From assembly GCA_028820635.1 (NCBI GenBank), contig JAPPIG010000043.1:53018-117017 (forward strand): 64,000 nucleotides of DNA, read 5' to 3'. The notes under the pieces are model-generated. The model ran no database searches, was not told the DNA's origin, and worked only from the letters and a program-made list of their open reading frames with translations. Position numbers and translations under genes: made by a program. The DNA comes from Candidatus Poribacteria bacterium (GTDB lineage: Bacteria > Poribacteria > WGA-4E > WGA-3G). Below are positions 35,806 through 44,706 of this stretch, piece after piece (positions within the stretch are counted from its first letter, which is position 1; the number at the start of each line of letters is the position of its first letter).

Positions 35806-37509
35806 CTATTGCTTGTGCAATTCCTCAAAATAGTCTTCAGCAGGTTGCGTTTCTGCTGTGTGTGTCAATCCATAGCGTTTACACAGTGCAATATACTCAG
35901 CGATCAAGGCGCGCCGCCGTTGCGGTGCAATTTCACCACCAGCTACCAGCATCGCTTTATAGGCAGGAATAGAGGCTTTCTCAACACGTGCTTGGATTTC
36001 AGAATTTGCTGCGAGTGCTAATGCCTCCTGGAAATAGTCAAATACTTGTTGTGCGCTCTCAGCATCTAAGCCGACATCCTCTGGACTTGGAAAACATCGC
36101 GGATGAAGGTTTCTCTCCTCAACATTTTCGTGGAGGAAATTGATATAAGCCAAAATAGCAGGTGCAGCCGATTCGTAGTGGAGTTCAACAAATTCGGTTA
36201 AGATTGCTTGATCGTCAAGATGTGGATTCCAAAGAAGATGTGAAATAATGTAATTTCGTAAATCAGAAAATTCGCCCGTTAACCCATTGCCATTTGCCTG
36301 CATAAAGACACCTTTGGCATTGTTACGTAAAAAGTAGCGGACATTAGGTCCAATACTTCGCAGATTTGGAAACGGCAGATCGTAGGAACGGAAATTGGTG
36401 TTATAATTCCAAATCCAGATGTCATTACAGATTTTTCCCCATTCGTTCGTATCTGCACAAAACGCCTGATTCTGTTCACAATCTGGATTGTCAATGGCAT
36501 GGAGCGTGCAACATTCAATACTACAGAGTTGGATTTGCACATTATCTCGTGGCTTAACAGTATTTGGTGGTTTGCGAGTATACCAATACGCAAGCGTTCC
36601 AACTTGGACATTGGGGTGGACTTTTTCGATGCGTTCCGCAACTGCATTGACAAACGTCAACTGTGAACCCATCGGTGTGTTTTCCGCTTCGTTTAATTCT
36701 TCGCAAGGTTCACATCGGCAATATGCAGCTGTATCTGCTTGACTGACGCTGATGTTCGCTACATTAGGGTTGTCAGTGAGGCGTTGGATTGCTGTTGTAG
36801 CGGCGACTTCAATCACTTCAGGATTAGTAACGCACAACTGCGGTCCACCGCCATGGGTATTGGTGTCTCTCTTTCCATCAACTAAAGCATAATACTCCGG
36901 ATGACTTTCGCCATACATGCCATACGGCACTAACACATGAAATGAATGATTGATAAGTTGTTGACCTGTTTTTCCTCCGAGCTTTTCGGCATCTGTAACG
37001 GTGTTGACTTTTCGTTTTGCCGCGAATTCTGGGGCATTAGAGTTTTCACGATAGTAACTCCAACGGAATGAAAACGGTGGATTGTATGTATAACTACCGC
37101 ATGGGATTTTCAGTTCAGATGCATCTGGAATGTATGTATGGTTAGCGGTTAAAAATCGGATGCCAATCAGTTCTTCAAGAAACTGGTATACAGCATAGAG
37201 AACACCTCTCGGTAAACCACCACTAATCTGAATTTGATTATTGTCAACAGTGATATGAATTTCTTCATCGTCCATCGTGGAAGATGCGCTGATATTAACC
37301 TGCCCTTCATTGTGATTGGTGTTTTCTTGTGTTGTCCCAAGTGGTAACGCCAACGAGGTTGCTTGATTGAACCATTTTTGGAATTCTTTGGCAGCATATC
37401 TTTCGGAAGCAGTTACATCATCAGAGATTACAATACGCCAATTCTGCATTGATGAAACCGGGATTTCGCCTACATCATGGGAAAATATGAGAGTTTTGCC
37501 AGTTGACAT
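35806..37509 (-). CDS. DUF4838 (alpha-glucuronidase-like) protein
   Basis: A 567-residue protein. Its N-terminal part resembles the GH20/GH67-type alpha-beta domain (DDVTASERYAAKEFQKWFNQATS; GLPRGVLYAVYQFLEELIGIRFLT). A catalytic-barrel-like region follows (NHSFHVLVPYGMYGESHPEYYALVDGKR, then CVTNPEVIE and SQADTAAYCRCEPCEELN). These are DUF4838 hallmarks, found in carbohydrate-degradation loci. No signal peptide is evident. AGGAGAAAATT precedes ATG. It is the last of three closely spaced minus-strand genes (isochorismatase-like, MFS, DUF4838), suggesting co-expression. Confidence 0.8.
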   Translation of the reverse strand: MSTGKTLIFSHDVGEIPVSSMQNWRIVISDDVTASERYAAKEFQKWFNQATSLALPLGTTQENTNHNEGQVNISASSTMDDEEIHITVDNNQIQISGGLPRGVLYAVYQFLEELIGIRFLTANHTYIPDASELKIPCGSYTYNPPFSFRWSYYRENSNAPEFAAKRKVNTVTDAEKLGGKTGQQLINHSFHVLVPYGMYGESHPEYYALVDGKRDTNTHGGGPQLCVTNPEVIEVAATTAIQRLTDNPNVANISVSQADTAAYCRCEPCEELNEAENTPMGSQLTFVNAVAERIEKVHPNVQVGTLAYWYTRKPPNTVKPRDNVQIQLCSIECCTLHAIDNPDCEQNQAFCADTNEWGKICNDIWIWNYNTNFRSYDLPFPNLRSIGPNVRYFLRNNAKGVFMQANGNGLTGEFSDLRNYIISHLLWNPHLDDQAILTEFVELHYESAAPAILAYINFLHENVEERNLHPRCFPSPEDVGLDAESAQQVFDYFQEALALAANSEIQARVEKASIPAYKAMLVAGGEIAPQRRRALIAEYIALCKRYGLTHTAETQPAEDYFEELHKQ

Positions 37510-37547
37510 AATTTTCTCCTATATTCTTATTCATAGTGTATTAAACA

Positions 37548-38783
37548 CTACATTCGCGTCTGCTGATATTTCTTTTCATCAAACAATATAAAGAAGGCAA
37601 TCGCTGCAATGACAGTTACGACAATCGGTAGCGTAAAGATTTTTGCCCATGCGTGTCCGCCTTCTGCATAAGCGAAGAAATCATGTATACGCCCACTCAC
37701 AAAATGTCCGACCAACATACCAAACCCGTTTGTTACAAATAAGAGTAATGCTTGGGAACTTGCGCGAATATCCTTTGGACTAAGTGATTCAATGGCAATC
37801 ATCCCACCTACAAAAAAGAATGAGTAACAAATACCATGCAATGTCTGTGCCCCCACAACTAACCACACTGGCTCACCTATGGCAAAGATAGCATAACGCA
37901 CTGGCCACGCCAGAATCCCTAAAAAGATAGTAATCCGCATCCCAAAACGCCGTAGACATGGAAATAGCAACAACATCAGTACAATTTCAGCTACTTGTCC
38001 AAGGCTCATCGCAAAATTCGCGTTACTCGCTGCTAACCCAACACCATGCTCTGCTTCAGTCAGAAACAGATAGGTCAAATTGTAATAGAAAGGTAATTCA
38101 ATCGCAACAAGGAAGGAGATAAACAGGAGCACTGCAAAGTTCTTATTTGAGGTAAGGGAGAAGGCTTCAAGAAAAGCGTACGGATTTTTTGCCTCTTTGC
38201 TTGGGGGTGTGTTCGGCAAGGTTAGGCAGTAAACACCCATTACGAAAGAAATGATAGCTCCGAAAAGCAAACAGTCACCAACGTGCGGCAGGTTAGTTTC
38301 TTGACCTTCCCAATATCGGAGATATAAACTCAATCCCCAATTGATTACGATCCACCCCAACGTTCCGAAAACACGGATATTTCCAAATTTTTCTGACTGT
38401 CCCATGTGATGAAAAGCGATTGAGTTAGTGAGGGCGATAGTGGGCATATAAAGGATGGCGTGTAGGAAAATCATCAGCCACATCATTGGGAACGTTGTCT
38501 GTTTCCATGCAATGAGGAGACAAACGCCGCTAAGTATATGCGAAATAGCAGCGAACAGTTGGGCAGGCATTAACCGATCTGCAACCCATCCGGCAATGAT
38601 AGGGGAAATTATTGCACCAATGGCGGTAGTGCCAAAGACATAACTAATTTGTTTGCCGGTGAACCCAAGATTTTCCATGTGTCCGGCAATAAGGACTGCC
38701 CACGCGCCCCATATAGCAAATTGTAAAAACATCATCCCCGACAGTCTGGTAAAAGTAATTATCTCTGTGTGTCTTTTTTCCAT
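37548..38783 (-). CDS. MFS transporter, nucleoside:H+ symporter-like
   Basis: A 411-residue membrane protein with about 12 hydrophobic segments. The N-terminus reads RLSGMMFLQFAIWGAWAVLIAGHM and the first cytoplasmic loop GWVADRLMPAQLFA, which resemble the NupG/XapB nucleoside-proton symporter subfamily. Later blocks (FFFVGGMIAIESLSPKDIRASSQALL) fit the same group. In environmental bacteria such proteins often sit with sugar-catabolism genes and may carry sugars or sugar acids rather than nucleosides. It lies between the isochorismatase-like and DUF4838 genes with gaps of about 40 bp. Confidence 0.85.
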   Translation of the reverse strand: MEKRHTEIITFTRLSGMMFLQFAIWGAWAVLIAGHMENLGFTGKQISYVFGTTAIGAIISPIIAGWVADRLMPAQLFAAISHILSGVCLLIAWKQTTFPMMWLMIFLHAILYMPTIALTNSIAFHHMGQSEKFGNIRVFGTLGWIVINWGLSLYLRYWEGQETNLPHVGDCLLFGAIISFVMGVYCLTLPNTPPSKEAKNPYAFLEAFSLTSNKNFAVLLFISFLVAIELPFYYNLTYLFLTEAEHGVGLAASNANFAMSLGQVAEIVLMLLLFPCLRRFGMRITIFLGILAWPVRYAIFAIGEPVWLVVGAQTLHGICYSFFFVGGMIAIESLSPKDIRASSQALLLFVTNGFGMLVGHFVSGRIHDFFAYAEGGHAWAKIFTLPIVVTVIAAIAFFILFDEKKYQQTRM

Positions 38784-38822
38784 AACTATCCATCCTTATT
38801 TACTGTCGCTTACGCTTTGTAT

Positions 38823-39872
38823 TCACCTAATCCAGTTTTCAATCGGTTCTGTTGATTTGACTATATGCATTCCCGCCTTTGAAAATTCGGCAAAAGCCTC
38901 ATCTGCCGAGTCCGTATAGTCCACCACATCAGGCACAACTACAGGTGAAGTTAGGTCATCCATCAGATAAATCTTCTTGGCAAGGTTTGAATCTGTTTGC
39001 TGAATTTCTGTAAGTAGGTCGCTCACTGTCCAAGCGACACAGTGGCTTTTTGCTTGTCCTCCAATAATCACGCGGTCATACTCTAATAGCATTTTTAAAA
39101 AATCATTGTTCTTTTCGGCAATAGGTTTCCCTTCCGCATCATCAAGCACTTCTGGGCGGAGTACCGAGTAGTTTTCTGTCAGAGGGTTCCGTCCTTTGAG
39201 TTCGTAGTGTGTTTGGCTGTTGCGGGCAATTGCATGAAAAAAGCATGCTTCATCAACAGCAGAGACGACAGCATGTCCAATTCCACCAAGCATAGCGTGG
39301 TAGGGCCATATCGTGAGCGGGGACTTTCCCTCAGACGTAAGGGTTTTGACATAATGTTCACCATACGCCTTGAACCATGCATATTGATCCGCATTTCCTC
39401 TCAGGCTCTCAACAACCGCCGGATTAACACGCCAATTTCCTGCTTCAATATCCGCTTGCGTTATAAGTGTCTGCAGTGGCACCGGATGCTCACCTGCATC
39501 GTTAACCCAGAAAATTTCATGGAATATCTGCATTGCAGTATGCGTATCCAACGTACAAGCGATTTTAGTTATATGCGGAAGATTACGATAAATGAACTCA
39601 CACAAGCGCACATTGTCCTCAACAGCACCCTTGCCCGATCTGCCGCCAACAAACAACTCATAATCCGGAATGCAGAATGTATTTTGGACATCAACAAGTA
39701 ACAAGCAGGTGCGGAGGGAGTCCTCAGATGCGGGAGGGATGTCGTATTGTTGTGCCCATGCACGAGCCTCAGGCAGCCGCGCTTGGTACGCAATGCGCCA
39801 AACCTGATTTACCTGTGCAGAATCAAAATGCGAAGGAATCGGAATTTGAGATGTTGACGGTGCGTCGTTCAT
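38823..39872 (-). CDS. Isochorismatase-like cysteine hydrolase (nicotinamidase-type)
   Basis: A 349-residue member of the isochorismatase superfamily. The catalytic triad blocks are visible: Asp in LLLVDVQNTFCIP near residue 60, a Lys region around the middle, and Cys in GGQAKSHCVAWTVSDLL near residue 270. A metal-binding DTHT motif (ACTLDTHTAMQIF) also suits nicotinamidase-type enzymes. It is longer than PncA (about 200-230) because of N-terminal and internal insertions, so the substrate may be another amide. It appears to head the MFS-DUF4838 gene run. Confidence 0.82.
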   Translation of the reverse strand: MNDAPSTSQIPIPSHFDSAQVNQVWRIAYQARLPEARAWAQQYDIPPASEDSLRTCLLLVDVQNTFCIPDYELFVGGRSGKGAVEDNVRLCEFIYRNLPHITKIACTLDTHTAMQIFHEIFWVNDAGEHPVPLQTLITQADIEAGNWRVNPAVVESLRGNADQYAWFKAYGEHYVKTLTSEGKSPLTIWPYHAMLGGIGHAVVSAVDEACFFHAIARNSQTHYELKGRNPLTENYSVLRPEVLDDAEGKPIAEKNNDFLKMLLEYDRVIIGGQAKSHCVAWTVSDLLTEIQQTDSNLAKKIYLMDDLTSPVVVPDVVDYTDSADEAFAEFSKAGMHIVKSTEPIENWIR

Positions 39873-40233
39873 TTTCTACCCTTTTCGGTTTAAATACGTC
39901 TATACACATGACAAGGAGGCGAGGTGTTTTTTACTATCTTTTTTAATACAAAAACGTCTATAATATGTAACAAAGCGGACACTAATGGATAATAATAAAG
40001 CGAATTGTCGCTATTTTATAGCACAGGACATTTTTTTACAAGAAAAAATGAGGTGCCGCATCTGAACGTAGCGATAACTTAAAGTTGGTCAAATTTTGGA
40101 AAATTATGAATTCTTTTTGAAAATAATTCGTTATTAAATTTGCAAGGATTACGTATTATGGTTTTCTTGCTTCTACAGAAGTGTCAGAGACTCAATACGT
40201 ATGTCCAAGCATTAAAGAGGTATTAGATCTATT
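39873..40233. other. 361-bp divergent intergenic region
   Basis: AT-rich gap between the minus-strand isochorismatase gene and the plus-strand receiver-like gene, so it should hold both promoters. A TATAAT occurs at 39959-39964 without a convincing -35 box. A small GCGA/TCGC hairpin lies near 40000. No RNA gene or open frame with a start and ribosome binding site was seen. Confidence 0.4.
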
Positions 40234-40839
40234 ATGCGAAGATCAAAAAAACGACGTCCAGAAATGGAGGAGAAACTTGCCCAAGTTGAAAGACGTGTGC
40301 GTGAGGCACGTGGGCGTTTGCGATGGCGAGTTGATGATGCCCTTCTCCCACTTGATATTCAAGAGGAGCACTCAATATCTCAATTGAAAGGTGACGTGCT
40401 GGTCATTTCTTATAATCGTGATGTGCGTGATAAAATAGTAAATGTGCTTGAATCAGAAAACCATCGATATGATGTAATAGGGCGCAGTGCACAGGCAGTC
40501 GGGATGTTGAAGTTAGCAAAATATCGTATGATAATTGCAGATTTCACACGATTTCGGCGTACTCGTATCTTTGAATTTATTCAAAAATATCAATCCCACG
40601 TTAAAATCATCTCAATTGTTTCTGATGACAGGACGGCACGTTATCTAATGCAAAGGGGGAGTTACAGTTTCCTAATGGGACGCAACTTTGATCCTGAACA
40701 ACTACGTACGTGTCTGGTTAGTTCACTACGTTTGAAGCATCGTGTTTGTGGGTTACAGGTTCACGGAGAACGGTGTAATCGTTCCTGTGTCAATAGTTAT
40801 CAAACTGAAGATGATTTAGATTTTATGGAACTTGAATGA
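40234..40839 (+). CDS. Receiver-like domain protein with cysteine-containing tail
   Basis: A 201-residue protein: a basic coiled-coil N-terminus (RPEMEEKLAQVERRVREARGRL), then a response-regulator-like alpha/beta domain (GDVLVISYNRDVRDKIVNVLESE; YRMIIADFTRFRRTRIFEFI; HVKIISIVSDDRTARYLMQRG). The acidic pocket at the first strand is replaced by SYN, although an aspartate remains in IIADF, so it is a degenerate receiver unlikely to be phosphorylated normally. The tail holds three cysteines and a histidine (CGLQVHGERCNRSC), a possible metal site. ATG 40234 follows AAAGAGG at some distance. Confidence 0.6.
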   Translation: MRRSKKRRPEMEEKLAQVERRVREARGRLRWRVDDALLPLDIQEEHSISQLKGDVLVISYNRDVRDKIVNVLESENHRYDVIGRSAQAVGMLKLAKYRMIIADFTRFRRTRIFEFIQKYQSHVKIISIVSDDRTARYLMQRGSYSFLMGRNFDPEQLRTCLVSSLRLKHRVCGLQVHGERCNRSCVNSYQTEDDLDFMELE

Positions 40840-40908
40840 GCCTGGGGTGTGTTAGTACTATATACCGAAGTTGTCGTATTTATTAAGAACAACAATTAAC
40901 ATCAAACA

Positions 40909-41409
40909 ATGGCAAAAAACTTAGAGTTTAAAGTACGGTATGAGTCGCTTGATGCCCTTCTACCAAAGTTAGCTGACCTAAAGGCAACGTACACCGAAAC
41001 GATAAATCAAGTAGATACCTATTTTCAGAATCCGAAAGGTAGGCTAAAGTTACGCGAAACAGATGAGTCAGATGAAGGTTGGCTAATCTACTATGAACGC
41101 CCAAATGCGTTGGAGTCTCGCTACAGTATATATCAACTCTGCAAAATTGCTGAACCGACAGCACTAAAAGAACTTCTAACTGCTGCGTTAGGTATAAAGA
41201 CAATCGTTAAAAAACAGAGATCAGTCTGGATGTATAAAAACACCCGAATTCATTTAGATACAGTTGAAGGTTTAGGGGAATTCGTTGAATTAGAAACCGT
41301 ATTTCAGGGACAATCCGAAACAGAGGCAGTCAAAGAACATCAATATGTAAAAACGACATTAAACTTAAACGCGGCAGAACCAATTGCCGTTTCTTACAGT
41401 GAACTGTAA
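40909..41409 (+). CDS. CYTH-domain protein
   Basis: A 166-residue CYTH-fold protein. It has the N-terminal NLEFKVRY block (the family EXEXK motif is partly preserved as LEFK), QVDTYFQNPKGRLKLRE, and the later IHLDTVEGLGEFVELETVF block with its acidic metal-binding residues. CYTH enzymes act on triphosphates (thiamine triphosphate, inorganic triphosphate) or make cAMP (class IV cyclase). The shortened first motif makes the substrate uncertain. The 5' leader has only a weak ribosome binding site. Confidence 0.85.
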   Translation: MAKNLEFKVRYESLDALLPKLADLKATYTETINQVDTYFQNPKGRLKLRETDESDEGWLIYYERPNALESRYSIYQLCKIAEPTALKELLTAALGIKTIVKKQRSVWMYKNTRIHLDTVEGLGEFVELETVFQGQSETEAVKEHQYVKTTLNLNAAEPIAVSYSEL

Positions 41410-41481
41410 AACTTTAAAATATAAATAGACTTGATAAAATACAACTGCTTACTTGAAAAACACAAATTGGAGACATAAAAT

Positions 41482-41709
41482 ATGGACTATTCACGATATC
41501 GTAAAATCCTTAAATCCCAAGATGAAATGGATAGTGCTAAAAGAAAAGAATTGTTAAAAATATATCTGCAAACGCCATCCCTGCCGCAGTTACAAGCTGC
41601 TCGTGCGGTGTTAATAGAATTAAAAGCTGCATTAAATTGCTGCAGTGATTCAAAGAAAAAATGTTTGAAGGCGATCCGGCACATGTTACATAAAAAAAGT
41701 TCTGTATAA
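41482..41709 (+). CDS. Small basic hypothetical protein
   Basis: Seventy-five residues, lysine- and leucine-rich, with a CC pair and a third cysteine (NCCSDSKKKC). No family recognised. TTGGAGAC precedes ATG 41482 at good spacing, and the frame ends just before the strong convergent hairpin, both of which favour a real gene. Confidence 0.5.
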   Translation: MDYSRYRKILKSQDEMDSAKRKELLKIYLQTPSLPQLQAARAVLIELKAALNCCSDSKKKCLKAIRHMLHKKSSV

Positions 41710-41746
41710 TATGAGTTCGACGTAAGAATTCGAGTGTTGTAGTAGT

Positions 41747-41785
41747 AAATCAACGCCAAGTGTGTATTGCACTTGGCGTTGATTT
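41747..41785. terminator. Long perfect hairpin between convergent genes
   Basis: AAATCAACGCCAAGTG and CACTTGGCGTTGATTT are perfect 16-bp arms around a seven-base loop, sited between convergent genes ending at 41709 and 41805. It would serve as a bidirectional terminator, though neither side has a strong T-run. GGCGTTGATTT also occurs in the dispersed repeat near 51030, so it may be a domesticated repeat. Confidence 0.65.
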
Positions 41786-41804
41786 GTTGCGTCATAGATA
41801 GGCA

Positions 41805-42752
41805 CTACATCTCAGAAAGCACAGCCTGCATCAAAAGTGGAATCATCAACTCATGGTGTCCCGTGAAGGTATAGCCCTTGCCCCCCATCTCCGTAGGTCG
41901 TTTAACGACATTCTCTGCAGGACGATACTGTTGTATCATATCAAAATCGGCAGCTGTGAAGTGCGATACCGTATGCCCCAAATTCCGAGCGATCGTTAAC
42001 GCTTTTAGAAACACCTCTGGCAGAATTACCGCCGATCCGAGATTCAACACAACACCCCCATCTTCCAACTGTGTCACCAATTCAGTCAACAAACGAAAAT
42101 CTGTAAAACTTGCCTCACCGATGGCAGCACCATTCGCAGATGGATGTTGGTGAATAATATCTGTGCCGATAGCGACATGCACAGTAATCGGAATATTGAG
42201 TTGAATTCCTGCAGCGAGGAGACTATACGTGTTGTAAGGAGCGTCCAGTGCTATCAGTTTTTTACCTAAGGCTTCCCCCATGCCGATGCCTGTATCAGCG
42301 GCATGTTGAATCGCCTCATTCATTAATTTTCCTGTTTCCTCCCACATCCCGAACTGTCCTGTCTGTAGATAGGCAGATACATCTTCGGAAGTTTCGCCAA
42401 TCAAAGCAATCTCAAAATCGTGGATGCTACTTGCCCCGTTAAAGGCAAAACCCGTTATTACACCCCGTTCTGCAAGTGCAATTAAAAGCGGTGATAAACC
42501 ACACTTAATAACATGCCCACCCATCATCACAATAACTGCTTTTTCACGCTGATAAGCAGCCACAATTTTGTCAATGAGTTCTAAAAAGTCTTGTCCCTTC
42601 AGAATCTTGGGTAGGGATGATAGAAACGAAGACAAGTCAACCTGTGAGTCTGGTAGAGTAGCAAAATCGTTAACAGAAACTTTGTTGATACGATCCTTCA
42701 GCGGATAAGTTTTCACGGAAGACATATCAATCGGTTTCAAGTTTTTGTTCAT
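41805..42752 (-). CDS. Conserved protein, deoxyhypusine-synthase-like (low certainty)
   Basis: A 315-residue protein of a conserved but poorly characterised family (PIDMSSVKTYPLKDRINKVSVNDFA). The blocks VIVMMGGHVIKCGLSPLLIALAERG and FAFNGASSIHDFEIALIGETSEDV are reminiscent of the Rossmann-like core of deoxyhypusine synthase, but the catalytic lysine is not clearly identifiable, so I do not assign that activity. AAGGAC precedes the ATG within the end of the upstream gene; it overlaps the O-antigen-ligase-like gene by 26 bp and is coupled to it. Confidence 0.5.
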   Translation of the reverse strand: MNKNLKPIDMSSVKTYPLKDRINKVSVNDFATLPDSQVDLSSFLSSLPKILKGQDFLELIDKIVAAYQREKAVIVMMGGHVIKCGLSPLLIALAERGVITGFAFNGASSIHDFEIALIGETSEDVSAYLQTGQFGMWEETGKLMNEAIQHAADTGIGMGEALGKKLIALDAPYNTYSLLAAGIQLNIPITVHVAIGTDIIHQHPSANGAAIGEASFTDFRLLTELVTQLEDGGVVLNLGSAVILPEVFLKALTIARNLGHTVSHFTAADFDMIQQYRPAENVVKRPTEMGGKGYTFTGHHELMIPLLMQAVLSEM

Positions 42753-44265
42753 GTTTTTCGTCCTTATGTATTTGGATATAATATATTATGCCGATAATAA
42801 ACCAGAAAAGCAATAGCGAACGGTGATGAAATATGTAATCTGCTATTCCATAGACAAGCACAGAAATTAAAAATCCACTTCCACCAATAAATGCTCCCAT
42901 ATTCCAAAAAAGTTCTTCAATATCCATTATAGAACGGATTGCCCAAATCCGCTTCCAAATTAGACCGATCATCCAAAAAAACAGGAACAGAGAAGCGATA
43001 CCTTGTTCAACTGCGATATGCAAATAGATGTTGTGCGCATGATAGGGGACATCGGATAGATCGGGCGGCGCGTTTAATTGTGCTTCATGGCGAAACCTAC
43101 CCAATCCAATGCCGGTAATAGGATATTTCTGAATGAGTTCAAGTGATACACGCCACCACTGCGGACGTTCTCCCATAAACCCCGTAGGTCGCTCAACCAT
43201 AGTGTTGAAACGTGTCTTGATATGTTGGGGCATTAGAAATACAAATGCTCCTAAAATCAATACTATTAAAGTGCCTCCTATCAATACACGTTTCAAAAGA
43301 CTACTGATAGATTTTAATTTTGATAAGTTAATCACAACTAAGTAGAAACCGATACATACTGTCGCAGCAGCAACACCCACCCAGGCACCACGCGTAAGTG
43401 TTAGTGCCAGATTCACTGTCATCATTGCAACAAGAACACCAAGAACAAAGATTATCAATATCCCATTTTTTTGTTTGCGTAGTGATTGCCAACTTGCGAC
43501 AAAATAACCTATTACGAAAGGAAGACTAAGGGCGAGGTATGCGCCAAGGTAATTTGGCGCCTTAAAAGTGCCAGCGAGACGTTGTTCAATCATGTACACC
43601 ATTAGATGTGTTTCACCCTTATGAACTTCGTAACGTCTGTTTCTCTCTAAGTCATCAATCCGCCATTCATCAGTTTTTTTTGACTGCGAGATGGACGCAC
43701 TCTGGGAAAGTGGGATATTGATTTGACGCAATTCGCCACGTAGTTCGTCTGAAAACCCTTCCCCTGCCGAAAGTTCTTGCTGATATGCTAAGTCGACTCT
43801 TCCCATCAAACTGAGTGCTAAACCTAAATCGTTCACATAGTACCAGATACCAAGTGATGAACTTATCCACGCGGCAGCAAAAAATGCAATTAGAACATGT
43901 CGCCACCGAATTCCCAAACGGCTATGGATAACTGCATAAAAAAGTAGGATAGCGCGAAGCAGCTTCCAAAAATAGCCGAGACTACTGGTCGCACGATGTG
44001 GGGCAAAGAGGCAAGCGACCAATGCCAATCCTAAAAACAGTACAATTGGAATGTCCAAAGGGGTGCGATGCCAATTGAGTTTTCGCTCTAAGATTATACG
44101 TCCCACCCATCCGAATAGGACAAACGACATTCCTATATTTAGGAACACTGTTAAATTGTCAAATGGAAGTGAGAGTATAAAAATTAAAAAGCCGATATAA
44201 GTCGCTAAATCGAAAATTTTGGATAATGTAAAATTTGATTCTGAAGAAAGTATTGATTTTAACAT
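42727..44265 (-). CDS. O-antigen ligase/Wzy-type membrane protein
   Basis: A 512-residue polytopic protein with at least ten hydrophobic segments. A large periplasmic loop lies between about residues 150 and 230, and the Wzy_C-type block near residue 370 reads RPQWWRVSLELIQKYPITGIGLGRF followed by YHAHNIYLHIAVEQG. That is the O-antigen ligase/polymerase signature, with the GxGxGxF-like strand and conserved histidines. Such enzymes polymerise or transfer undecaprenyl-linked glycans. There are no other glycan genes next to it. The downstream overlapping gene is of unknown function. Confidence 0.8.
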   Translation of the reverse strand: MLKSILSSESNFTLSKIFDLATYIGFLIFILSLPFDNLTVFLNIGMSFVLFGWVGRIILERKLNWHRTPLDIPIVLFLGLALVACLFAPHRATSSLGYFWKLLRAILLFYAVIHSRLGIRWRHVLIAFFAAAWISSSLGIWYYVNDLGLALSLMGRVDLAYQQELSAGEGFSDELRGELRQINIPLSQSASISQSKKTDEWRIDDLERNRRYEVHKGETHLMVYMIEQRLAGTFKAPNYLGAYLALSLPFVIGYFVASWQSLRKQKNGILIIFVLGVLVAMMTVNLALTLTRGAWVGVAAATVCIGFYLVVINLSKLKSISSLLKRVLIGGTLIVLILGAFVFLMPQHIKTRFNTMVERPTGFMGERPQWWRVSLELIQKYPITGIGLGRFRHEAQLNAPPDLSDVPYHAHNIYLHIAVEQGIASLFLFFWMIGLIWKRIWAIRSIMDIEELFWNMGAFIGGSGFLISVLVYGIADYIFHHRSLLLFWFIIGIIYYIQIHKDEKHEQKLETD

Positions 44266-44395
44266 AAACGCCGTTACGGGTATTACTTCTGATTGCTAAA
44301 GAATGTAAAACGAATTGTAATTGAACGTTGTAACGCTTGAAAAAGGCAAATGCGTCAAGAAATAGGAAGGGTTAGACATAGACAAGGGACTTGCC

Positions 44396-44599
44396 TTACG
44401 TTGAAAAGCATAAGCAGGAAAAACTTACGCATTCTGTAAGGAATTGTAGGTTGTCGCCGTGGACAATCAGGTTATCGTCTAATGATGGAGGGTTTTCGCC
44501 TGTGTGGGATTTTTCTGCGTCTATTTCCGGTTTCCGAAAGGGAACGGTGAGGTGATGTGCGTATATGAATTGTTTGCCTTTGAAGTCAAGTGTGGGCAT
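44396..44599 (-). pseudogene. 5' stub of a site-specific DNA methyltransferase gene
   Basis: Minus-strand frame beginning MPTLDFKGKQFIYAHHLTVPF and reaching PSLDDNLIVHGDNLQ. I recognise this N-terminus from large adenine-specific methyltransferases (COG2189-like), where GDNL precedes the DPPY catalytic motif. After about residue 52 the sequence becomes unrelated and stops at 67 residues. The methyltransferase is therefore lost except for its start. It sits directly downstream of the Argonaute gene. Confidence 0.75.
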
Positions 44600-44706
44600 G
44601 GGGTTTCCTTTGGACGATGCCTAAATTTTGCTATAGTTTCTCCACCATTTCACTGTTTGTCAATCGAAACGCTTGAGTATCGTCAATTGTATAATAATCT
44701 TATGAT

